Shown one piece after another: positions 17,120 through 24,043 of a DNA stretch of 64,000 nucleotides. The translations under genes and the position numbers were made by a program. The DNA is from Mycobacterium bourgelatii (GTDB lineage Bacteria; Actinomycetota; Actinomycetes; Mycobacteriales; Mycobacteriaceae): contig NZ_BLKZ01000002.1 of NCBI RefSeq assembly GCF_010723575.1, forward strand, positions 744,001-808,000. Direction: 5' to 3'. Under the pieces are notes generated by a model. That model was given only the letters and a program-made list of their open reading frames with translations. It did no database searches and had not been told where the DNA came from. The stretch's first letter is position 1. Each line of letters opens with the position of its first letter.

Positions 17120-18256
17120 GTGAAGTCCACTGACGAAGTAGCGCTGTTCATCTCGACAACGCGTGCCTTTCTCGACCGTCACGCGACGGTAGGACACCAA
17201 CGGGCGTTGCACGCCGAAGGCCGCGGCGTCGACGCGCAGTGGTGGCGGCAAGCCGCTGAGCTCGGCTGGGCGGGACTGCTGGTGCCCGAGGAACTCGGCG
17301 GCGGCAACGTCTCGGGCAGCGGCCTGCATGATTTGGCAGCAGTCGCCGAACAGCTCGGTCACACGGTGGCGCCCGGACCTTTGTACCCGGTGAGCACGGT
17401 GCTGGCGGGGCTCGTCGACGCGGACAACCGCAGCGAGCACGCGGACACTATCCACGCGCTCACTTCCGGTCAGGCAGTGGCGGCGTGGGCGGTCTACGAA
17501 CCCGGTCGGCAATTCAGTCCGCAGCGGCCCAGCTTGACCGCGACCGCGACCGCGAACGGATATCGCCTCGACGGTGTCAAAGATCGAGTGGAGGCCGGCG
17601 AACAGGCCGACCTACTGCTGGTCACGGCGCAAGCCGATGACGGTCTGCGCCAATTCCTGGTCCCCGCCGACGCTTCCGGCCTGTCCCGGCACCCGCAAGG
17701 CAACATTGACCTGGTAAAGCGTTACGCCCGAGTCGAATTCGACGCCGTCACGGTCGACAACAACGCGGCCGTAGGCTCCGCCGCACAGACGCCCGCGCTG
17801 ATCGAACGGCAAAGCCATGTCGCGATGCTGCTGCAGTGCGCCGAGACCGTCGGCATCCTCGACACCGTGATCTCGATGACCCTTGACTGGGCACGCGACC
17901 GCTACAGCTTCGGCCGCCCCCTGGCGTCCTACCAGGCGATCAAACACCGGCTGGCCGATAAGACCATGTGGTTGCACGCGTGCAGGGCCGTAACCGCCGG
18001 CGCGGTCGACCGGGTGGCCGCACGAGCCGCGGACGCCGGACTGTGGGTCAGCGCAACGAAGTCCTACCTCGGCGAGCATGCCGGGCCGCTGGTTCAGGAC
18101 TGTGTGCAGCTGCACGGCGGCATCGGCGTTACCTGGGAACATGACCTGCACCTGTTCTTGAGAAGGATCACCCTGTACCGCAACATGTTCGGCACCCCAT
18201 CCGAGCACCATCAAGCCATCTATCGGCAGGCCAGACCGGGCGGTCCGGCCGCATGA
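17120..18256 (+). CDS. acyl-CoA dehydrogenase, probable heteromeric subunit 1
   Basis: FAD-dependent beta-oxidation-type enzyme, 378 residues, GTG start. The C-terminal signature VQLHGGIGVTWEHDLHLFLRR is typical of mycobacterial FadE proteins. It is followed by a second acyl-CoA dehydrogenase gene overlapping by 4 bp. Such adjacent pairs in mycobacteria often form alpha2beta2 enzymes in which only one subunit supplies the catalytic base, as known for steroid side-chain degradation; this applies here by analogy. Confidence 0.85.
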   Translation: MKSTDEVALFISTTRAFLDRHATVGHQRALHAEGRGVDAQWWRQAAELGWAGLLVPEELGGGNVSGSGLHDLAAVAEQLGHTVAPGPLYPVSTVLAGLVDADNRSEHADTIHALTSGQAVAAWAVYEPGRQFSPQRPSLTATATANGYRLDGVKDRVEAGEQADLLLVTAQADDGLRQFLVPADASGLSRHPQGNIDLVKRYARVEFDAVTVDNNAAVGSAAQTPALIERQSHVAMLLQCAETVGILDTVISMTLDWARDRYSFGRPLASYQAIKHRLADKTMWLHACRAVTAGAVDRVAARAADAGLWVSATKSYLGEHAGPLVQDCVQLHGGIGVTWEHDLHLFLRRITLYRNMFGTPSEHHQAIYRQARPGGPAA

Positions 18257-19500
18257 GCGAATCGGTAGCGGAATTCGCCGCCCGGGCGCGGGTATGGCTG
18301 GCCGACAACATGCCTCGCCTCGATCCAAATGTTGTGCCCAGAGCCGGCCGCGACGACGAAGGCGCCTGGCAGCGCGCCCGCGAACTGCAGCAGCGCCTGT
18401 ACGCCGGCGGATTCGCCGGAATCTGCTTTCCGCGCGAGTACGGGGGCCTGGGCCTCGATGTCGCCTACCAGAAGGCGTTCGACGCCGAAGCCGTCGACTA
18501 CGAGATGCCCCTGATCCTCAACGTCCCCACCTTCACCATCTGCTGTGCGACCCTGCTCGACGCCGGCACCGAAGCGCAGAAGCGGCAACACATTTCGGCG
18601 GCCCTGCGCGGCGAGGAAGTGCTCGTGCAGTTGCTCTCCGAACCCGGTGGCGGATCGGATCTCGCCGGGCTGATCACCCGTGCCGAGCGTGACGGACAGC
18701 ATTGGGTTATCAACGGCGCCAAGACGTGGAGCACCAGCGCCTTCGCCGCCGACTACGGACTGCTACTGGCTCGCACTGACCCCACCGTGCCGAAACACGA
18801 TGGGCTGACGATGTTTTTGGTGCCCGTGCATGCGCCCGGAGTGACGTTGCGGCGCATCGAGCAGGTCGACGGCTCCAACGAATTCTGTGAAGAGTTCTTC
18901 GACGGTCTGCGCGTCGACGACTCTGCGGTGGTGGGCGAGGTCAACAAGGGTTGGGACGTCGCCGGGCGACTGTTGTTCCATGAGCGGCGCGCCGTAGGGC
19001 AGGGCTCGGAGTTCGCCAGCGGCCGGGGGCGCGAACGCGCCGAGGATTCCTACGCCGACTTCTTCGCCCTGGCGGACGCGGCCGGCCTGGCCGACGATCC
19101 GTTGACGCAGGACAAGGTCGGCCGGGTCTTGGCCCGCCGGATGGTGCGCGACTGCCTGGTCGATCATGTCTCCGAGGCCATGCGTACGGGCAGCCTGCCG
19201 CCGGCCGCGGGTTCGCTCATCCGGCTGTTCCACTCCGATGTGACGTTCCTGCAGGTCGATACCGCGATGGAGATCGCCGGTCCGCTCGGCGTCGTCGACG
19301 GCGTCGAACAGTTGCGGAAAGCAGGCCAGCGGTACCTTTCCCGGCAGACGGTCGCGCTGGGGGGCGGCAGCGACGAGATGGCGCGCAACGTGATCGGCGA
19401 ACGTGTCCTCGGATTGCCGCGGGAGTACGCCGCGGACCGCGGTGTGCCGTTTAACCAGGTGCGACACAATGCGGCCAAACGTGCTGGCGGGCAGCCCTGA
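18253..19500 (+). CDS. acyl-CoA dehydrogenase, probable heteromeric subunit 2
   Basis: 415 residues, ATG overlapping the previous stop (ATGA). The flavin-binding region has VQLLSEPGGGSDLAGL and WVINGAKTWSTS, and the C-terminal block is LGGGSDEMARNVIGERVLG. It ends cluster B. Together with subunit 1 it would introduce a double bond into a CoA thioester made from the oxygenated product. Confidence 0.87.
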   Translation: MSESVAEFAARARVWLADNMPRLDPNVVPRAGRDDEGAWQRARELQQRLYAGGFAGICFPREYGGLGLDVAYQKAFDAEAVDYEMPLILNVPTFTICCATLLDAGTEAQKRQHISAALRGEEVLVQLLSEPGGGSDLAGLITRAERDGQHWVINGAKTWSTSAFAADYGLLLARTDPTVPKHDGLTMFLVPVHAPGVTLRRIEQVDGSNEFCEEFFDGLRVDDSAVVGEVNKGWDVAGRLLFHERRAVGQGSEFASGRGRERAEDSYADFFALADAAGLADDPLTQDKVGRVLARRMVRDCLVDHVSEAMRTGSLPPAAGSLIRLFHSDVTFLQVDTAMEIAGPLGVVDGVEQLRKAGQRYLSRQTVALGGGSDEMARNVIGERVLGLPREYAADRGVPFNQVRHNAAKRAGGQP

Positions 19501-19523
19501 TCGACAGTGCAATACTGCGAAGT

Positions 19524-20066
19524 ATGAGTCTTGGGGGTGTCTCGCGAGTCTGGCCGGCTATGGCGGCGGTGGCCTGGGCCGTCCTCGTGCCGTGGCCAAC
19601 GGCGGGCGCGGACCCGCTGCAACCGCCGCCTCAGTTCCCGGATATCGACGCCTATCCGGCCGTCAACCTCAATGACTACGCCCACTTCGGCAGTCATCCC
19701 AGTGGCTCGGGTTGGCTCTTCAAGACGCCCAACGGTGTGACGTGCGCCGTCAGTTTGCTCGATGACATCGGTGCCACGTGCTGGGGTGACGCGGTCGGTC
19801 CGCCCACGCAGTCCGAGGTCAACGCCACCTCGATGCATGCGGGCCGATACAGTCCGCGTGACCCCAACTGGAACCCCGACGCGACGGTGTTGCCGGTCGG
19901 CACCAAGCTCGACAACGGCAACGGAATCGCCTGCGCGGTAACCGCTCCCGATTCGGTGGCATGTCGCACCGGGCCCAATCGGGGCATCGATACGAGCAAT
20001 CCGCAGAACAGCCGTTACGGCGTACATGGATTCGTCCTGCAGCCCGGCGGCAACTGGACGTTCTGA
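19524..20066 (+). CDS. secreted protein of unknown function with two disulfide pairs
   Basis: A 180-residue protein with a signal peptide (hydrophobic AMAAVAWAVLVPWP, cleavage probably after AGA in PTAGADP). The mature part has four cysteines in two similar hairpins, VTCAVS...ATCWG and IACAVT...VACRTG, suggesting an internal repeat closed by disulfides. This pattern is common among small exported mycobacterial proteins, but I cannot name the family. It stands alone, 23 bp after cluster B, with no obvious functional link. Confidence 0.75.
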   Translation: MSLGGVSRVWPAMAAVAWAVLVPWPTAGADPLQPPPQFPDIDAYPAVNLNDYAHFGSHPSGSGWLFKTPNGVTCAVSLLDDIGATCWGDAVGPPTQSEVNATSMHAGRYSPRDPNWNPDATVLPVGTKLDNGNGIACAVTAPDSVACRTGPNRGIDTSNPQNSRYGVHGFVLQPGGNWTF

Positions 20067-20079
20067 CTCGCCATCGCCT

Positions 20080-21084
20080 ATGGATATGACGAACGGTCTC
20101 GACGTACGCGGACGAGCCATACATGACGGGGAGCTAGCGGCCTGGCTGGCCGAACACAGCTTGGGTAACCGATTCGGCCTGGCCGTCGTCGGAACCGGCG
20201 CAACCCAAGGCGCCAAAGCCACCGCCCTGGCGATCGTCGCCGCCGACGGAGAGGGCCGCTACATCGACGTCGACCGCCTGACACCCGACGACGAGGCAGC
20301 GTTGGCGTCGTGGCTCGCCGACCCGGGCCCGCCCAAAGCCATTCACGAGGCAAAGTCGGCGATGCACGCGCTGGCCGGCCGCGGCTGGATCCTGCGTGGC
20401 GTCACCTCTGATACCGCGTTGGCGGCTCACCTGCTGCAGCCGACGAAACCGGGCGTGGGTTTGAATGACCTGCTGATACGTCACATGCGTTGCGCGCTGC
20501 CGGTGTCGCAGGACAGCCCGGTGCAGGCGCTTATTTTGCGGGCATGTGCCGTGCTCGACTTGGCCGACGTGTTGGACGAGGAATTGGCGCGCAGTAACGC
20601 CTTCGTGCTGCTGAGCCGAGTCGAGCTGCCGCTGCAACGTCTACAGACCGAGTTGGAGATCACGGGCGTTGCGGTAAATCGCGCCGCGCTGATTGCAGCA
20701 CGCGGACGGGCCGCCGTCGACGAATTGCTCGATGCCATTGCCGCGGACGGGCGGATCCACGCCACATCGCAATTCGATTTGTCGAGCGGGCCGATCCGAG
20801 AGGCGTTCGTGGCGGGTGACGGCTTCACCGACCTGATGGCGGCCCGCTATCGCGATTATGCGGCCGATGCCGTCAAGACGGCGATCATCGACCTCGACCA
20901 GTCGCTCACAGCCGCGGGATTGACGTCACGCCTGGTCCTGCAGGCGGGAAACGAGTTGCTGTTCGAGGTGGCCAGCGCGGAGCGCGACGAACTTGAGGCG
21001 CTGGTTCGCGAGCAGCTGGGTGAGCTTGGCGTCTCCGTCGGTTTCGGCCCGAATTGGGCTGCGGCGGCGCTGGCGAGCCTGTAA
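20080..21084 (+). CDS. PolA-derived protein without polymerase active site
   Basis: 334 residues from the ATG at 20080. It aligns by eye with mycobacterial DNA polymerase I but lacks the 5' nuclease domain. The first 150 residues follow the proofreading-like domain (ALAIVAADGEG, LTPDDEAAL, GVTSDTALAAHLL). Next comes the start of the polymerase domain (ELPLQRLQTELEITGVAVN), then RIHATSQFDLSS and IREAFVAGDGFTDLMAA. Motif A, the O helix and most of the palm are missing, and the sequence jumps to the C-terminal helix YAADAVKTAIIDLDQ and LLFEVASAERDELEALV. Motif C (VHDE in PolA) reads AGNE, so both catalytic aspartates are gone. The frame is open throughout. It may be a decaying paralogue or a domesticated non-catalytic protein. 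Confidence 0.75.
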   Translation: MDMTNGLDVRGRAIHDGELAAWLAEHSLGNRFGLAVVGTGATQGAKATALAIVAADGEGRYIDVDRLTPDDEAALASWLADPGPPKAIHEAKSAMHALAGRGWILRGVTSDTALAAHLLQPTKPGVGLNDLLIRHMRCALPVSQDSPVQALILRACAVLDLADVLDEELARSNAFVLLSRVELPLQRLQTELEITGVAVNRAALIAARGRAAVDELLDAIAADGRIHATSQFDLSSGPIREAFVAGDGFTDLMAARYRDYAADAVKTAIIDLDQSLTAAGLTSRLVLQAGNELLFEVASAERDELEALVREQLGELGVSVGFGPNWAAAALASL

Positions 21085-21129
21085 CTGTGCAGGTGCCTTC
21101 TCGGTCTTTTCCTGCAAATCTTCAGGCTC
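21075..21129. repeat. single copy of 55-bp nested palindrome
   Basis: The outer arms GAGCCTG/CAGGCTC and inner arms GCAGG/CCTGC are separated by 7-nt internal loops and enclose a 17-nt loop. Size and architecture equal those of the five copies at 31752-32286, but the loop sequence differs. The TAA stop of the PolA-like gene lies inside the left arm region. It may act as a transcription terminator. Confidence 0.7.
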
Positions 21130-21145
21130 GCGGATCGACGCCGGC

Positions 21146-21271
21146 CTACTTGCCCTTGCCTTCTAGACCGGCGTCGGGATTCTGCGCTTCGGCGCTGTCA
21201 TCGAGCTTTTCGCCCGGGTCTTGAGGCGGTTGTTCGTCGCCGCTCGGCGACGGTTGTTCCGACGTAGTCAC
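21146..21271 (-). CDS. small acidic hydrophilic protein (41 aa)
   Basis: A short frame from GTG at 21271, with GGGGAG just upstream, to TAG. The product is rich in E, D, Q, P and G (for example PSPSGDEQPPQDPGEKLDD) and has no hydrophobic segment, so it would be intrinsically disordered. Codon use is GC3-rich, as in real genes. It lies between the PolA-like gene and the OhrR-like gene. The close spacing of the Shine-Dalgarno sequence and the small size leave doubt. Confidence 0.45.
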   Translation of the reverse strand: MTTSEQPSPSGDEQPPQDPGEKLDDSAEAQNPDAGLEGKGK

Positions 21272-21350
21272 GATCTCCCCGTTCGTTAGAGCGTGCCCGT
21301 CAGCTACCCGGGCCGGACGCCGACGAAACGCGAAACCGAAAGAGAGCCGG

Positions 21351-21833
21351 TCAGTCGAGCGCCCCGGCCGCCAGCGCGGCCGCGTTGATCTTGGTCAGCA
21401 CCTCGCGCAGGTGGTCCAACTCGGCAAGGTCCACCCCGAGCCGTTCGACCACCGCGGGTGGAACCTTGATCGCCTGCCGACGCAACGCGCGACCCTTATT
21501 CGTAAGCTCCACGTGTGTGGTGCGTTCGTCGGCCGCGCTACGCGTGCGCTTGATCAAGCCTTGCGCCTGCAAGCGCTTGAGCATAGGCGACAAGGTCGCC
21601 GAATCCAGCTGCAAGGCCTTCGCAATATCCTTGACCGACAACGGATCTCCACCCGACTTCGCGTTGTCCCAAAGCGCCAGCATCACCAGGTACTGCGCAT
21701 GGGTCAACCCCAATGGTTCCAACAATGGCCGGTAGACCGCGAGCACCGCGCGATTCGTGACCGCCAACGCGAAGCAAACCTGAAGCTCCAGTGACAGCGG
21801 GTCAAGGTCGGTACTAGTCGAGGAATTCGACAT
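21351..21833 (-). CDS. OhrR-like MarR-family regulator
   Basis: 160 residues from the ATG at 21833; a GTG at 21875 would overlap the upstream gene. The N-terminal block ELQVCFALAVTNRAVLAVYRPLL resembles OhrR, in which that cysteine senses organic peroxides. The winged helix includes VKDIAKALQLDSATLSPMLKRLQ and the basic wing RSAADERTTHVE. It follows the DUF5313 gene after 14 bp in one operon, whose promoter carries a TAGTTAG/CTAACTA palindrome. No ohr peroxidase gene is nearby, so the sensed ligand is uncertain. Confidence 0.83.
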   Translation of the reverse strand: MSNSSTSTDLDPLSLELQVCFALAVTNRAVLAVYRPLLEPLGLTHAQYLVMLALWDNAKSGGDPLSVKDIAKALQLDSATLSPMLKRLQAQGLIKRTRSAADERTTHVELTNKGRALRRQAIKVPPAVVERLGVDLAELDHLREVLTKINAAALAAGALD

Positions 21834-21847
21834 GTCGTGTACCGGCG

Positions 21848-22264
21848 TCAGAACGGGCTGCTGTTCGCTTGCCACTCGGCCGATTCAGGGCGCGGCCCAT
21901 AGCGGCGCGCGTAGTCCTCGTGAATGTGAGCTTCCTTCTGCCGCTTGATCACATCGACGAGGTTCGGGTCCAGACCGTGCTGCAGGAGGCGGTGACGCCG
22001 CCACACCTTGTTCAACGCCATCGCCATCAACAACGCCCAGATGTAGAGGGGCGCGGTCATCTCCGTGTGCACATAAAGCGACGCGGGCAACAACCAGAAC
22101 GGCGCGAGGATGAAGATTGGCGGTATCGCCCACCGGATCATGTGACGGCGTACGGCTCCGTGACCCGCGAGGTCATTGGCCACCCACTCACGCATCGAGG
22201 GAGGCAAGCACTTTCCATACGAGTAAGTGATGTATTGCCACAGGTTGGGACGATCCGCTGCCAT
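21848..22264 (-). CDS. DUF5313 membrane protein
   Basis: A 138-residue mycobacterial protein with two membrane helices in the middle (about residues 46-63 and 71-88) and the N-terminal block NLWQYITYSYGKCLPPSMREWV that is typical of DUF5313. The function is unknown. It is first in an operon with the OhrR-like gene, so its expression probably responds to the signal of that regulator. Its start lies about 20 bp from the operator. Confidence 0.75.
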   Translation of the reverse strand: MAADRPNLWQYITYSYGKCLPPSMREWVANDLAGHGAVRRHMIRWAIPPIFILAPFWLLPASLYVHTEMTAPLYIWALLMAMALNKVWRRHRLLQHGLDPNLVDVIKRQKEAHIHEDYARRYGPRPESAEWQANSSPF

Positions 22265-22282
22265 GCTTACATCGTATCCAAT

Positions 22283-22300
22283 TAGTTAGTGCGCTAACTA
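22283..22300. promoter_or_regulatory. MarR-type operator between divergent genes
   Basis: Perfect 7-bp inverted repeat TAGTTAG-TGCG-CTAACTA. It lies 19-36 bp upstream of the DUF5313 ATG and 54 bp upstream of the Nudix gene. It fits autoregulation by the OhrR-like protein. Confidence 0.6.
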
Positions 22301-22353
22301 TGTCAGCCTCGTCACACCTTGCGCGCACACCTATTGGGGGCACTTACAGTCGA

Positions 22354-23076
22354 ATGGTGACGATCGCCTATGACGAGGCACTGCGCGAACGGATCCGGGT
22401 CCATTTGACGGGCCACGAACGGCGCGCAGTGAGCGACCCGACCAAGCGGCATGCCGCGGTCGCGGTGGTGCTCGTCGACTCCGAACTCGGCGAGGACAGA
22501 GTGGACCCGGCGAACGTTGACGACTGGAATGACGGATGGCCCATGCCGGCATGGGGTCTGGACGGCCGGATGGTCGACGTGTCAGGCGGTGCCGCATTCC
22601 TCCTGTGTCGCAGAACCTCTCGCCTCAACTCGCATCCGGCACAGTGGGCGCTGCCCGGTGGCCGCCTCGACCCCGGGGAAACGGTGATCGACGCCGCGTT
22701 GCGTGAACTCGACGAAGAGGTCGGCGTCAGGCTCCCCGACTCGACCGTGCTCGGCGTCCTCGACGACTACCCGACCCGCTCCGGATACGTGATCACCCCG
22801 GTGGTGATTTGGGGTGGTGGCCGGCTCGATCTGCGGCCCGCGCCCGACGAGGTCGTTGCGGTGTACCGCGTCGGATTGCATCAGCTGCAACGCGACGATT
22901 CACCGAGGTACATCAGCATTCCGGAAAGCCCTCGTCCGGTGGTACAGATCCCGCTGGGTAATGACCTGATTCACGCGCCGACGGGAGCCGTGCTGCTGCA
23001 GATGCGGTGGCTGGGTCTGGAAGGCCGTCATGACCCGGTCGATCACCTGGAGCAACCAACCTTCGCCTGGAAGTAG
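22354..23076 (+). CDS. Nudix hydrolase
   Basis: 240 residues. The ATG at 22354 was chosen because the longer frame would start inside the operator. The Nudix box GGRLDPGETVIDAALRELDEEVGV fits Gx5Ex7REUxEExGU completely, so magnesium-dependent cleavage of a nucleoside diphosphate linked to X is expected. The surrounding sequence resembles the NudL/CoA pyrophosphatase-like group, but the substrate is not certain. It may share the MarR-controlled promoter region with the divergent DUF5313 operon. Confidence 0.85.
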   Translation: MVTIAYDEALRERIRVHLTGHERRAVSDPTKRHAAVAVVLVDSELGEDRVDPANVDDWNDGWPMPAWGLDGRMVDVSGGAAFLLCRRTSRLNSHPAQWALPGGRLDPGETVIDAALRELDEEVGVRLPDSTVLGVLDDYPTRSGYVITPVVIWGGGRLDLRPAPDEVVAVYRVGLHQLQRDDSPRYISIPESPRPVVQIPLGNDLIHAPTGAVLLQMRWLGLEGRHDPVDHLEQPTFAWK

Positions 23077-23116
23077 GGTCCGCCGCAGCGTTGGGCCGCA
23101 GTGCGACAATCTGGCG

Positions 23117-24043
23117 GTGAGAATCGCGACCGTCGGCGTCCACATTCTCGACGTTCACGTCATCGGCATCGAGTCCATTCCGGACGGATCCACGGGTGCC
23201 CTGGTAGAAACCATCGCCTTCTCGGCGGCCGGCACCGCCGGTGGCACCGCCGTCGTCCTCAGCCGACTCGGCGCCGAGGTGCATACCTTCGGTGCCATCG
23301 GCGGCGACGCCATCGGCCAGAGCCTGGTCAACCTGCTTGCCGCCGAGGGGGTCGATACCAGCGGTCTGGTCGTCAAGCCCGGCAGCCAAACGTCGTCATC
23401 GGTGATACCCGTGCGGCCGAACGGTGACCGACCCGCGTGGCACTGCGTCGGCGCGAATGGCCAATACAGCGTGGACGATTTCAAGCCGGACGCACTGGGC
23501 CAATTCACGCACCTCCATCTCGGCGGGCCCGAGTTCCTGGGCGGTGTGGCCGCCGGTGAGCTTCTGGCGCCGGCGCGCTCAAAGGGCCTCACCACGTCTG
23601 TCGACATCCTGGCCGCCGGCGATCCCGGCACCCTCGAGTGGATCGCAGATGCGTTGCCCCACACCGACTATCTGCTGCCCAACGACGAACAGGTGCGCGG
23701 GTTCACCGGGTCCGAGTCACTCGTCGACGGCGCACGCGCCCTCATCGACCGGGGTGTCGGCTGCGTCGCCCTCACCTGCGGCGGCGACGGGGCAATCGTC
23801 GTCACCGCCGACGAGGTCGTCGAGGTCCCCGCGTACGCCATCAACGTTGTGGACACCACCGGGTGTGGCGACGCCTTCTCCGCCGGGTTCCTGGTGGGAC
23901 GATCCCTCGGCCGTGACTTTCGCGCCGCGGCGCAACTCGGCTGTGCGGTGGCGGCGCACGTCGCGCAGGGCATCGGCACGGGCGCCGGACGCTACGACCT
24001 CGCCACCGTCGAGGCGTTCGCTTCCTCGGCGCCGACTGCCTAG
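23117..24043 (+). CDS. PfkB-family carbohydrate kinase
   Basis: 308 residues from a GTG at 23117. The longer frame adds an unlikely arginine-rich leader inside the Nudix gene. Ribokinase features are present: AAGTAGGTAVVLSRLGA near the N-terminus and the catalytic signature VDTTGCGDAFSAGF, with the aspartate base, near residue 250. The substrate, a sugar or nucleoside, is not identifiable. It ends with a 4-bp overlap against the convergent helicase gene. Confidence 0.85.
   Translation: MRIATVGVHILDVHVIGIESIPDGSTGALVETIAFSAAGTAGGTAVVLSRLGAEVHTFGAIGGDAIGQSLVNLLAAEGVDTSGLVVKPGSQTSSSVIPVRPNGDRPAWHCVGANGQYSVDDFKPDALGQFTHLHLGGPEFLGGVAAGELLAPARSKGLTTSVDILAAGDPGTLEWIADALPHTDYLLPNDEQVRGFTGSESLVDGARALIDRGVGCVALTCGGDGAIVVTADEVVEVPAYAINVVDTTGCGDAFSAGFLVGRSLGRDFRAAAQLGCAVAAHVAQGIGTGAGRYDLATVEAFASSAPTA

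Noticed and set aside
16139..17512. Minus-strand open frame of 457 codons across the TauD and acyl-CoA dehydrogenase genes
   Set aside because: The opposite strand carries clear catalytic motifs in every part, and the antisense product resembles no family.
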